From positions 1-38,358 of the forward strand of contig JAFAMV010000261.1 of assembly GCA_019233055.1 (NCBI GenBank): DNA of 38,358 bases, written 5' to 3'. Under the pieces are notes generated by a model. The model worked only from the letters and a program-made list of their open reading frames with translations, was not told the DNA's origin and searched no databases. Origin of the DNA: Curvibacter sp. Its GTDB lineage: Bacteria > Pseudomonadota > Gammaproteobacteria > Burkholderiales > Burkholderiaceae_C. Below, one piece after another: positions 7,624-15,961 of this stretch. The translations under genes were made by a program, and so were the position numbers. Position 1 is the first letter of the stretch; every line of letters starts with the position of its first letter.

Positions 7624-9771
7624 ATGAGCATGCAAGTCACCACCTCGCGCCGCAGTTTCCTCAAGGGTTCGGCCGCTCTCTCGGGCGGCCTGATGCTGGG
7701 CGTCAGCCTGCCCCTGCTGCAGGGCGGGCCGGCCCTGGCCGCCGGCACCGTCCACACGCCCAATGCCTGGGTCCACATCGCCGACGACAACCGCATCACC
7801 CTGATGGTGGCGCGTTCCGAGATGGGCCAAGGGGTCTACACCTCGATGTCCATGCTGCTGGCTGAGGAGCTCAACGTCGGCCTTCAGCAGGTCCGCGTCG
7901 AGGCGGCGCCACCGGCCGCAGTCTATGTGAACGCGCTGCTGGGCGCCCAGATCACCGGGGGGTCGACCTCGGTGCGCGACGGCTGGGAAAAGCTGCGCGT
8001 GGCCGGTGCCCAGGTGCGCGAGATGCTGGTCCAGGCGGCTGCCGACCAATGGGGGGTGGATGCCTCCAGCCTGCAGGCCAGCAACGGTCAGGTCAGCGGC
8101 CCCGGAGGCCGCAAGGCCAGCTATGGACAACTGGCCGAGGCGGCGTCCCGGCTGCCGGTGCCCGAGAAGCCGCAGCTCAAGGACCCGAAGGACTTCCGCC
8201 TGGTCGGCAAGCGCACCGCCCGGGTGGACACGCCCGCCAAGGTCGACGGGTCGGCCCAGTTCGGCATCGACGTGGTGCTGCCGGGCATGGTCTATGCCGC
8301 ACTGGCGCAGTGCCCGGTGATCGGAGGCAAGGTCCAGGGCTTTGACGCCACCGAGGCCAAGGGCATGCCCGGGGTGCTCGAGGTGGTCCAGATCTCGGAT
8401 GGCGTCGCGGTGGTGGCCGACAGCTGGTGGCGCGCCCGCAAGGCCCGCGACACCTTGAAGATCCAGTGGGACGAGGGTCCGGTGGCCCTGCTCAGCAGCG
8501 AGGGCATGATCGACGCGACCCGCGCCGCGGCAGCCTCGGCCACGCCGATTGAAATCAGCAAGCCCAGGGGTGATGTGGCGGCCGCTCTGCAGTCGGCGGC
8601 CAAGGTGATCGAGGCCGAGTATGTGCAGCCCCTGCAGGCCCATGTGCCGCTGGAGCCGATGAACTTCACCGCCCATGTGCAGGGCGATCAGGTGCTGCTG
8701 CTCGGGCCGACCCAGTTCCAGCAGGGCGCCCAGGGTGCGGTGGCGGCCGCGCTGGGCGTCAAGCCCGAGGCCATCACCCTCAAGACCACCTACCTCGGCG
8801 GCGGGTTCGGGCGTCGGCTCGAACTGGACTTCATCGTCCAGGCGGCCCAGATCTCCAAGGCGGTGGGCAAGCCGGTCAAGCTGGTCTGGACCCGCGAAGA
8901 TGACTTCACCCACGACTTCTACCGCCCGGTGGCGGTGAACCAGCTCAAGGCCGGGCTGGATGCGGCCGGCAAGCCGGTGGCAGTGCAATTCAAGGTGGCC
9001 TCGCAGTCGGTCACCCAGCGGGCCTTCGGCCTGCCGGCCAACACCCTGGACCCCTTCATGGCCGAGGCCTCGGTGCCGGCCTACGACATTCCCAACACCC
9101 GCCACGATCTGGTGATCCACGACACCGGCTACCGGGTCGGCTACTGGCGCGCGGTGAGCCACAACATGAATGCCTTCGCCAACGAGAGCTTCATGGATGA
9201 GCTGGCCGCGGCGGCGGGGCAGGACCCCTACCAGTACCGGCTGGCCCTGTTGCAGGACAAGCCGCGTTTTGCGAACGTGCTGAAGCTGGCGGCCGAGAAG
9301 GCCGGCTGGGGCCGCCCCTTGCCCAAGGGCCATGCCCGGGGCATCGCCTTGATGGAGGGCTACGACACCCACATGGCGCAGGTGGCCGAGATCAGCCTCG
9401 ACGAGCATGGCAATGTGAAGGTGCACCGGGTGACGGTGGCGGTCGATGCCGGCCACCTGGTCAATCCGGACACGGTCGAGGCCCAGATCCAGTCGGGCGT
9501 CATGTTCGGCATCGGCGCGGCGCTCAAGCACCAGATCACGGTGGAGGCGGGGCGGGTCCAGCAGACCAACTACGACCGCTTCCAGCCGGTGCGCATGTAC
9601 GAGGCGCCCCGGGTGGACATCGTGCTGGTGCCCAGCACCGAGAAGCCCGGCGGCATCGGCGAGCCCGCCACCGCCGTGGTCGGCCCGGCGATTGCCAATG
9701 CGGTCGCCACACTGACAGGCAAGCGCATCCGGCGCCTGCCGATCACGGCCGAGGTGCTCAGCCGGGCCTGA
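7624..9771 (+). CDS. Molybdopterin-binding subunit of a molybdenum hydroxylase (isoquinoline 1-oxidoreductase beta-like), Tat-exported
   Basis: The product has 715 aa. Residues 8-14 (SRRSFLK) followed by a hydrophobic stretch to about residue 40 form a twin-arginine signal, so the folded enzyme with its small partner should go to the periplasm. Family motifs include RSEMGQGVYTSMSMLLAEEL, the cofactor loop near TTYLGGGFGRRLELDF, the RAVSHNMNAFANESFMDELA segment and the catalytic glutamate loop GGIGEPATAVVGP near the end. AAGGAG stands about 6 bases before the ATG, and coupling with the small subunit is likely. Cofactor-insertion genes of the XdhC or MobA type are not in this window. It oxidises an N-heterocycle or aldehyde by family; the real substrate is unknown. 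Confidence 0.92.
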   Translation: MSMQVTTSRRSFLKGSAALSGGLMLGVSLPLLQGGPALAAGTVHTPNAWVHIADDNRITLMVARSEMGQGVYTSMSMLLAEELNVGLQQVRVEAAPPAAVYVNALLGAQITGGSTSVRDGWEKLRVAGAQVREMLVQAAADQWGVDASSLQASNGQVSGPGGRKASYGQLAEAASRLPVPEKPQLKDPKDFRLVGKRTARVDTPAKVDGSAQFGIDVVLPGMVYAALAQCPVIGGKVQGFDATEAKGMPGVLEVVQISDGVAVVADSWWRARKARDTLKIQWDEGPVALLSSEGMIDATRAAAASATPIEISKPRGDVAAALQSAAKVIEAEYVQPLQAHVPLEPMNFTAHVQGDQVLLLGPTQFQQGAQGAVAAALGVKPEAITLKTTYLGGGFGRRLELDFIVQAAQISKAVGKPVKLVWTREDDFTHDFYRPVAVNQLKAGLDAAGKPVAVQFKVASQSVTQRAFGLPANTLDPFMAEASVPAYDIPNTRHDLVIHDTGYRVGYWRAVSHNMNAFANESFMDELAAAAGQDPYQYRLALLQDKPRFANVLKLAAEKAGWGRPLPKGHARGIALMEGYDTHMAQVAEISLDEHGNVKVHRVTVAVDAGHLVNPDTVEAQIQSGVMFGIGAALKHQITVEAGRVQQTNYDRFQPVRMYEAPRVDIVLVPSTEKPGGIGEPATAVVGPAIANAVATLTGKRIRRLPITAEVLSRA

Positions 9772-9779
9772 GCCAGGGC

Positions 9780-9820
9780 GGGGGCCGAGGCGCCAGCAAG
9801 GCGCCTGGCCTCAGGCCCCC
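9780..9820. terminator. Hairpin between convergent genes
   Basis: GGGGGCC (9780-9786) pairs with GGCCCCC (9814-9820), with the self-complementary GGCGCC elements in between, in the 39-bp gap between the molybdenum hydroxylase and the EAL gene. It slightly overlaps the EAL stop codon. No T-tract is seen. Confidence 0.45.
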
Positions 9821-11019
9821 AGGTGCGGCGTCTCCTGCAGCAGTTGCAGATAGGCGCTCTTGGGCATGGGCCTGGCAAAGTGGTAGCCCTGCCCGAACTC
9901 GGCGCCGAACTGCCTCAGGGTCTCGGCCTGTTCGGCGGTTTCGATGCCTTCGGCGATCACCGACATGCCGATGGCCCGGGCCAGCGCGCACAGGGTGCGG
10001 ACGATCTCGAAACTCTTGGGGTCGCTGTCCAGGGTGGCGATGAAGGAGCGGTCGATCTTGAGCGCGTCGATCGGAAATCGGTGCAGGTAGCTGAAGCTTG
10101 AATAGCCGGTGCCGAAATCGTCGAGTGCGATCATCACCCCCAGTGCCTTGAGTCCCTTGAGCGTGAGCAGGGCGTTCTCCGGGTCCCGCATCAGCAGGCT
10201 CTCGGTGATCTCGAGCTTGACCAGCTGCGGTGCGATGCCGGTGCGCGCCAGCACCTCGGCCACATCCTGCACCAGGGTGCCGGCGTCGAACTGGCGCACC
10301 GACAGATTGATGCTGACGAAACCGCCGCCCTGGCCCTGGTATTCGTGGGCGTCGCGGCAGCCGGTCTCCATGATCCAGCTGCTCATCGGCAGGATCAGGC
10401 CCGACTCTTCGGCCAGAGGAATGAAGGTGTCGGGACTGAGCAGGCCGCGCTCGGGATGGGCCCAGCGGACCAGGGACTCGGTGCCCACCACCCGGCCGCT
10501 GCTGAGCTCGACGATCGGTTGATAGCGCAACTGGAAATTCTGTTTCTCGAGCGCTTCGGCCAGTTCCGATTCGGCTTCAAGACGCTCCTTGGCGAGCGCG
10601 GAATCCTGGATGTAGGACGGGGCAGGGCGCCGGGTCACCTCCTGCCCGGCGCGGCCTTCGAGGGCGCGGTGGAAGTTCTCGCGCATGTCCTGGTAGCGTT
10701 CGATCAGCACCTTCAGGAACAGGCGCAGCAGCACGTCGGCGGCCGCCAGCCGGACCTCGAAGCGGGCCCGCGGCACCACCAGCAGTTGGGTCGGCACCAG
10801 GGCCATGGCGCTGGCACGCCGGGGCGACTGGTCGATCAGCACCATCTCGCCGAACAGCTCGCCCTCGCCGACCTTTCCGATGGGCACCTGCTCACCTTCG
10901 GCCGTGCGCGCGGTGATCAAGACCTCGCCCGACTGGATGACGTAGGCACAGTCGCCAAGGTCGCCTTCCTCGAAGATCAGCTGGCCGGCCTGGACGCTGA
11001 GTGAGTCATTATTTGCCAT
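9811..11019 (-). CDS. Cyclic-nucleotide-binding domain fused to EAL c-di-GMP phosphodiesterase
   Basis: The product has 402 aa. Residues 8-110 form a CRP-type cNMP-binding domain whose phosphate-binding cassette, GELFGEMVLIDQSPRRASAMA (about 53-73), keeps the nucleotide-contacting Glu58 and the Arg67/68 pair. An EAL domain follows from about residue 150 with the catalytic set intact: ESL (Glu181), the Asn in SINLS, the EITES glutamate, DDFGTGYSS, LKIDRSF, AEGIE and GQGYHFARP. There is no DNA-binding domain. The protein should hydrolyse c-di-GMP to pGpG in the cytoplasm under control of cAMP or cGMP. I chose ATG 11019 over an in-frame GTG at 11043 because the domain begins immediately after it; neither has a good Shine-Dalgarno. 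It is the last gene of the cyclase cluster, 94 bp after the patatin-like gene. Confidence 0.92.
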   Translation of the reverse strand: MANNDSLSVQAGQLIFEEGDLGDCAYVIQSGEVLITARTAEGEQVPIGKVGEGELFGEMVLIDQSPRRASAMALVPTQLLVVPRARFEVRLAAADVLLRLFLKVLIERYQDMRENFHRALEGRAGQEVTRRPAPSYIQDSALAKERLEAESELAEALEKQNFQLRYQPIVELSSGRVVGTESLVRWAHPERGLLSPDTFIPLAEESGLILPMSSWIMETGCRDAHEYQGQGGGFVSINLSVRQFDAGTLVQDVAEVLARTGIAPQLVKLEITESLLMRDPENALLTLKGLKALGVMIALDDFGTGYSSFSYLHRFPIDALKIDRSFIATLDSDPKSFEIVRTLCALARAIGMSVIAEGIETAEQAETLRQFGAEFGQGYHFARPMPKSAYLQLLQETPHLGA

Positions 11020-11113
11020 CTGCGTAGTGTGCGACAGAAACACTGTCTTGGGGGTGTCCCGAGCCGCTGTGGCGGCGTCGGCAAGGTCGGAGCAGGCGCG
11101 TGGATGGAGGGGC

Positions 11114-12412
11114 TCAGAGCCGGGTGTGGTCCGGGGTGCGCAATGCGGTCTTGCCCGCGCCGTTCTTGCGCAGGCCCTTGGCGTAGTCGCGGATCACCTT
11201 GTCGCAGGCCGCCTGCGAGGCCGCAATGCTGTCGTTGAAGTTGCTCTGGGTCCAGTGGTAGTTCGTCCCCGACCAGACCGGCAGCTGGATCACCTCGATC
11301 AGGTGCGGCTCATGCCGGGGGTCGCCGCCATGGCGGGCCTGGTGCAGGGCATAGCTGAGTTCTTCCATGTGGTGCCGGTCGACGAACAGATCGATGTCGT
11401 GTTTCGAGGTGGTGCCGGCGTACAGCATGATGAGGTTGTTGAGCGCATCGAGCAGGTTCTTCGGCGGCTTGACCTGGCTGTGGTCGACGATGCGGCTGAT
11501 CCAGATCTCGTTGAAGTCGTCGTGCAGTTCCTGCACCGCGCTGAGGTTGAAGGAGTCGATCAGGGCCCCCTCCATGTGCAGCTCCTTGTCCTGGCCCAGT
11601 TCCACCGGCTGCAGGATGTAGGGCAGGGCGCTCGAGGCACACAGCGTGGGCATGTCGAGCGGCCGGACGCCCTTCTTGCCTTTCACATGGTTCGAGTAGA
11701 GGTCGAGCCGGTGCTGGGTCAGGTTGTAGGAGTTGAGGTAGAGATCGGGGGTGCCCGGACCCTTCAGCAGATTCAGGTCGAAGGCCTTGAGCAGGCTGTA
11801 GTCCGGTCCGAACCAGAGCTTGTTGAGCCCGTTGATCTCGGTCTTGTAGAGCAGTCCCATGATGAGGCGGCTGGCCGGGTTGGGGGCGAACACCGAATTG
11901 AGCAGGGTGTAGGCCAGGTCGCCGGGGTTCCAGCGGCTGGGGGTCAGGTAGAAGTTGGCCAGGTCCTGGTAGGCCTTCAGGATCTCCTGCGGCACCACCA
12001 GGTTCTGGTAGGTCGACGGCGTGACCATGAACTTCAGCGCCGCCAGCAGCATCTCGGGGACATCGGGGGTGAAGGTCATCGGCGCCGGGAACAGGTCGTA
12101 CATGCGGTCGTCGCGGAAGAATCCCCGGACCATCTCCTGGGCCTGCTCGGCCTTGTTGTGGCCTTTGCCCAGGTGGTAGAGGCAGGTGAGCCAGCCGCCC
12201 ACGCAGCCCGCCACCCAGACCGGGAAATCGATTTTCCGGAAGGGCTCGCGCTGCACCTCCGGGCCGTTGTTCCAGGCGTCCAGGGCGAGCAGGAAGCCGA
12301 CGCTGATGCCGACGGCCGGGCCGCCGCCGCCCAGGGCCAGCACCCGCTGCGGGGTGCGGGGTTTGGCACCGAAGAGTTGTTGTTTCTGTGCGGCAGTCAG
12401 TCGGTTCTTCAT
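11114..12412 (-). CDS. Patatin-fold protein with degenerate catalytic dyad (predicted pseudo-phospholipase)
   Basis: The product has 432 aa. The patatin glycine-rich oxyanion loop is clear at VLALGGGGPAVGISVGFLLA (about 24-43), and the late segment CASSALPYILQPVELG (258-273) is the usual 'aSsAlP' stretch. The nucleophile elbow, normally GxSxG, reads VAGCVGGWL, placing Val71 where serine should be. The Asp-Gly motif reads HMEGALIDS, with Glu281 in place of the aspartate. Lipase activity is therefore unlikely; a scaffold or sensor role is an inference. No signal peptide or membrane span is seen. The ATG at 12412 has GGAGAGG about 5 bases upstream, and the gene starts 27 bp after the cyclase stop, so they are surely co-transcribed. 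Confidence 0.88.
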   Translation of the reverse strand: MKNRLTAAQKQQLFGAKPRTPQRVLALGGGGPAVGISVGFLLALDAWNNGPEVQREPFRKIDFPVWVAGCVGGWLTCLYHLGKGHNKAEQAQEMVRGFFRDDRMYDLFPAPMTFTPDVPEMLLAALKFMVTPSTYQNLVVPQEILKAYQDLANFYLTPSRWNPGDLAYTLLNSVFAPNPASRLIMGLLYKTEINGLNKLWFGPDYSLLKAFDLNLLKGPGTPDLYLNSYNLTQHRLDLYSNHVKGKKGVRPLDMPTLCASSALPYILQPVELGQDKELHMEGALIDSFNLSAVQELHDDFNEIWISRIVDHSQVKPPKNLLDALNNLIMLYAGTTSKHDIDLFVDRHHMEELSYALHQARHGGDPRHEPHLIEVIQLPVWSGTNYHWTQSNFNDSIAASQAACDKVIRDYAKGLRKNGAGKTALRTPDHTRL

Positions 12413-12439
12413 CTCCACCTCTCCCGGCCCTCGGCCGTG

Positions 12440-15400
12440 TCAAAGAATCGGGTCGCGGGGGCGCAGGCCCAGGATGCGGGCGCCCCCATGTTCGCAGGCC
12501 TGCAGGTCCAGGCCGCTGCCTTCCGCCAGTGCCATGGCGCTGGCCAGGGCGGTGGCCGAGGCAGCGGCCTGGCCGGCCCGCTCCAGTGCCTCGGCCCAGA
12601 GCAGGGCGCTGTAGGCCTGTTCGGCGCGGGCGCCGCCGCGTTGCAGGAGTTCCAGCGCCCGGTCCATGTGCCGGGCGGCCTGCGGGTCGGCCGCATCGAG
12701 CGCCAGGCGCGACAGGGCCAGCACCCGGTGCCCCAGGGCCTCGGTGAAGAGGCCGCCACGGCTGGCGCCGGCTTCGACGGCGCGGGCCCCGAGCAGCAGG
12801 GCCTGGGCGGCATCGCCTTCGAAGCAGGCGATCTCGGCCTCGATCATCGGGGGGTAGTCCAGCACCGAGATCAGGCCGTCCTCGAAGGTGGCCAGTCGTT
12901 CGCGCACGGCGATCAGGTCGTGGCGCGCCAGCTCGAAATCGCCGTTGCGGCAGTGCGCCATGGCCAGGAACACCAGGCCGTGCCAGATCAGGTAGGGCAC
13001 CTGGGCCGCCTGGCCCAGCTCGACGCAGCGGCGGGCGCTCTCGATGGCCTCGGCGTGCCGGCGGCAGGCCAGCAGGGCGTGGGTCTTCCAGGCATAGGCG
13101 CCGGCTCCGTAGACGGCCGATCCCAATTGGCTGCCCTCTTCGATCGACTGGTCGTTGCAGGCCAGTCCGGCGTCCACCTCGCCGCGCTGGCACAGCGCGT
13201 AGCCGCACCAGCCCAGGCCGGCGAGGTAGTCGATGTAGTTCTGGTGTTCGCGGAAGCGTTCGAGCTTCTCGCGGTCCAGGAAGGCCAGCGCGTCGCTGAA
13301 GTGGCCCTGGCAGCACAGGGCCATGGTGAAGGCCGAACCCGGCTTCATCTGGATCTTTTCCGAAGCGCTCGAGCGGCCCAGTTCGACGATCTGGCAGAAC
13401 GCCGATCGCGCCTCGTCGTAGTGGCTGCTGTAGAGATGGGCCCGGCCCTTCTGGAACAGGATCGAGGCCAGGGTGTCGAGGTCGTGCCGGCGTGCCGAAC
13501 GGGCATGCATGTCCTTGACCTTGTCGGCGTACGCGATCAGGGTGCTGGGCAGGAACATGAAGCGCCCCGCATCGAGCAGCATCAGGATCACGTCGATGTG
13601 GCGGGAGACGTTCTCCTCGGAGGGCGGCAGGCCCGCGAGGATCTCCTCGGCGCGGCTCAGGTAGCCCAGGGCCTCCTTCACCGCCACCAGCCGGGTGGCC
13701 ACCCGGGCGCTGAGGATGAGGTAGCGCGCTTCCTTGTCGAGCAACTGGCCGTTGCGGCAGTGGTGGGCCATCATGCCCGGGTCGGCGTGGGCCTGCTCGG
13801 GGAAGTTGGCTTCGACGATCTCCACGATGCGGGCATGCAGTTCCCGGCGCTTGCTGCGCAGCAGGCTTTCGTAGGCCAGGTCCTGCAGCAGTGCATGCTT
13901 GAAGGTGTAGCTGGCCTGTGGCGGCAGGCCGGTCTGGATCAGCAGTTCGGCTTCCATCAACTGCTGCAGCGCCAGGTCCAGCACGGCACCGGGGCGCCCC
14001 ATCAGCAGCGCCAGCACCTCGTGGCGGAAGGTGCGCCCCAGGCAGGCGGCGACCTGGGCGGTCTCCTTGGCCGTGCCCAGCCGGTCCAGACGCCCCATGA
14101 GGCTGTCGTGCAGGGTGGCCGGGATGCCGCTGGCCATCAGCCGGTCGCTGACCTCGCTGCGCACCCGGTCCACCACGGCCTTGGTGAGCTCTTCGATGTA
14201 GAGCGGAACCCCCTCGGCCCGCTCGATGATCTGTTCGATCAATTCGGGTGACAGAGGGGTGCCTCGGGTCGCGTGGCCGATCAGGGCCCGGGCATCGGTG
14301 GCGTCCAGCCGGTTCAGGTTGACCACCGTGCCGGCGATCTCCGGCGGCAGGCGGGGCGCGTATTCGGGGCGGGCGGTCAGCACCAGCATGAGCCGGCTGC
14401 GGCCGAGCCCCCGCACCAGCTCGTCGATGAAGGCCTGGGTGACCGGATCGATCCAATGGGCGTCCTCGATCAGGATCAGCATGGCCCGGTCGCGGGCCTT
14501 GTGACGGAACACCTCATGGATCAGGCTCTGGGTCCGGACCTTGATCTGGTCGAGGGCCATGGGCAGCAGGTTCTGCAGCGCATCCAGCCGCACGCCGATC
14601 AGATTGCCGATCAGGGCCACCTGCTCCGGGCTGGCCAGCGGTCCCAGCCAATGTTCGATCTTCTGCAGGTCCTGCGGGCCATGAGTCAGGCCGTCGAGGC
14701 GGATCATCTGGCGCAGGCCGGCCACCAGGGGATACAGGGGGTTGGTCGACTGGTCCGGGCTGCATTGCAGCAGCAGTTCCAGATGTTCCGCCGCGCCGGC
14801 CCGGTCGACCAGTTGGCGCACCAGGCGCGATTTGCCCAGGCCGGCCTCGCCGCGGATCAGCAGGTATTGGGGCACACCCTGCAGGGCCTGCTGCCAGCAG
14901 GCGCTCACCTGGCCGAGTTCATGCTCGCGTCCCACACAGGGGCCCAGGTCCTGGTGCAGGGCCTGGAAGCGGCTCAGCTGGGAGGCGGTGCCCACCACCT
15001 GCCAGATCTGCACCGGATCGTCGATGCCCTTGAGCGCGTGCACCCCGAGGTTGAGGTAGTCGAATTGCCCGCGCACCAGGCGGCGCGTGCTCTCGGCAAT
15101 CGCCAGGGTGTCGGGCTGGGCGAAGGATTGGAGCCGGGCCGCCAGGTTGGGCGTCTGTCCGATCACAGAGCGCAGCTCGGAGGCGCCTTCGCCGATCAGG
15201 TCGCCGACCACGGCCATGCCGGTCGCAATGCCGATGCGCACCTGGATCCGGCTGCCTTCGGCGGTCTTCAGATGGCCCAGGGCCTCCACCATCGACAGCC
15301 CCGCCCGGATGGCCGATTCGGCTGCATCTTCACGGGCCTCGGGGTAGCCGAAGTAGCTCAGCAGGCCGTCGCCCAGGTAGCTGGCGATGAAGCCGTGGTG

Positions 15401-15763
15401 CTCGGTGATCGTCCGCTCGCAGGTCTTGTAGTACTGGTGCAGGACCGCGCGCAGATCTTCGGGGTCGAGGCGCGAGGACAGGTTGGTGGCGCCCACCAGA
15501 TCGCAGAACATCACGGTCAGTTGCCGGCGCTCCAGATCGCGTTGCGGCGGACTGCTTCGCACCGGCTCGGCCGGGCGCGCTGCGAGCGCTTCCTTGAAAC
15601 GGCGTCGATGGCCGATGGTCAGACCCAGTTCGCGCAGGTCCTCGTCGCTCAGGGTGGCGAGCAGGGACGGCTCGATGTCCTGCTCGATGAACCGCGCCAG
15701 ATAGATGCTCAGACCATGACACTCCAGCCATTGGGTGATTTCGGCGATGGCAGGCGCTTCCAT
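12440..15763 (-). CDS. SAM domain / class III adenylate cyclase / AAA ATPase / TPR-like signalling protein
   Basis: The product has 1107 aa. Residues 7-62 are a SAM (sterile alpha motif) domain. Residues 78-258 are a class III cyclase homology domain with both metal aspartates (Asp88 in TVMFCDLVGATNLSS, Asp132 in YLGDGLLSYFGYP) and the transition-state Asn206/Arg210 in GQTPNLAARLQ, so it should be active on ATP or GTP. An AAA/STAND-like ATPase follows, with the Walker A motif GEAGLGKS at 305-312, a preceding CVGRE box and a Walker B-like LILIEDAHW near residue 410. The rest, about 600 residues, is helical TPR-like repeats, presumably binding a ligand or partner. It is cytoplasmic. I chose ATG 15763 over TTG 15808 because the SAM domain starts soon after. 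It heads the three-gene cluster with the pseudo-patatin and cNMP-EAL genes. Confidence 0.93.
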   Translation of the reverse strand: MEAPAIAEITQWLECHGLSIYLARFIEQDIEPSLLATLSDEDLRELGLTIGHRRRFKEALAARPAEPVRSSPPQRDLERRQLTVMFCDLVGATNLSSRLDPEDLRAVLHQYYKTCERTITEHHGFIASYLGDGLLSYFGYPEAREDAAESAIRAGLSMVEALGHLKTAEGSRIQVRIGIATGMAVVGDLIGEGASELRSVIGQTPNLAARLQSFAQPDTLAIAESTRRLVRGQFDYLNLGVHALKGIDDPVQIWQVVGTASQLSRFQALHQDLGPCVGREHELGQVSACWQQALQGVPQYLLIRGEAGLGKSRLVRQLVDRAGAAEHLELLLQCSPDQSTNPLYPLVAGLRQMIRLDGLTHGPQDLQKIEHWLGPLASPEQVALIGNLIGVRLDALQNLLPMALDQIKVRTQSLIHEVFRHKARDRAMLILIEDAHWIDPVTQAFIDELVRGLGRSRLMLVLTARPEYAPRLPPEIAGTVVNLNRLDATDARALIGHATRGTPLSPELIEQIIERAEGVPLYIEELTKAVVDRVRSEVSDRLMASGIPATLHDSLMGRLDRLGTAKETAQVAACLGRTFRHEVLALLMGRPGAVLDLALQQLMEAELLIQTGLPPQASYTFKHALLQDLAYESLLRSKRRELHARIVEIVEANFPEQAHADPGMMAHHCRNGQLLDKEARYLILSARVATRLVAVKEALGYLSRAEEILAGLPPSEENVSRHIDVILMLLDAGRFMFLPSTLIAYADKVKDMHARSARRHDLDTLASILFQKGRAHLYSSHYDEARSAFCQIVELGRSSASEKIQMKPGSAFTMALCCQGHFSDALAFLDREKLERFREHQNYIDYLAGLGWCGYALCQRGEVDAGLACNDQSIEEGSQLGSAVYGAGAYAWKTHALLACRRHAEAIESARRCVELGQAAQVPYLIWHGLVFLAMAHCRNGDFELARHDLIAVRERLATFEDGLISVLDYPPMIEAEIACFEGDAAQALLLGARAVEAGASRGGLFTEALGHRVLALSRLALDAADPQAARHMDRALELLQRGGARAEQAYSALLWAEALERAGQAAASATALASAMALAEGSGLDLQACEHGGARILGLRPRDPIL

Positions 15764-15819
15764 GGGCTCTCGGTTTCCAGGTTCAGGCGCCGGCCGGCGG
15801 CGGCACAAGTTGGTAACAA

Positions 15820-15848
15820 TTTATATCAGACAGTTATGAAAAGTTACA
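15820..15848 (-). promoter_or_regulatory. Candidate sigma-70 promoter for the cyclase operon
   Basis: In an AT-rich island (about 15810-15855) the minus strand reads TGTAAC (complement of 15843-15848), a 17-base spacer, and TATAAA (complement of 15820-15825), 57 bp upstream of the cyclase ATG. The -10 is good and the -35 is poor. GTAAC at 15813-15817 and GTTAC at 15843-15847 form short arms around the core, which could mark a regulator site. Confidence 0.4.
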
Positions 15849-15961
15849 TTTTGCTGCTGGGGTCGTTGCGTGCGCACGTCACTGGGGCCCGACGGAAGGC
15901 CGTCCTGCGCCGGTCTTGCTGGCGGCGCGTACTACGGCCCGGGGAGATCGCGGACAGGCGC

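Noticed and set aside
11027..14251. Long open frame of 1074 codons on the plus strand
   Set aside because: It lies antisense to the patatin and cyclase genes, is rich in Gly, Gln, Val and Arg typical of reverse-frame translation in GC-rich DNA, and shows no domain.
11310..14456. 1048-codon minus-strand frame overlapping the patatin and cyclase genes
   Set aside because: It is a frame-shifted shadow with Pro/Arg/Gly-rich composition; the motifs of the real proteins are in the other frame.
9811..15763. Anti-phage Pycsar or CBASS system
   Set aside because: The cyclase is fused to SAM, ATPase and TPR parts, the patatin is catalytically degenerate, there is no TIR, membrane or nuclease effector, and the third gene is a c-di-GMP phosphodiesterase; no other defence genes are nearby.
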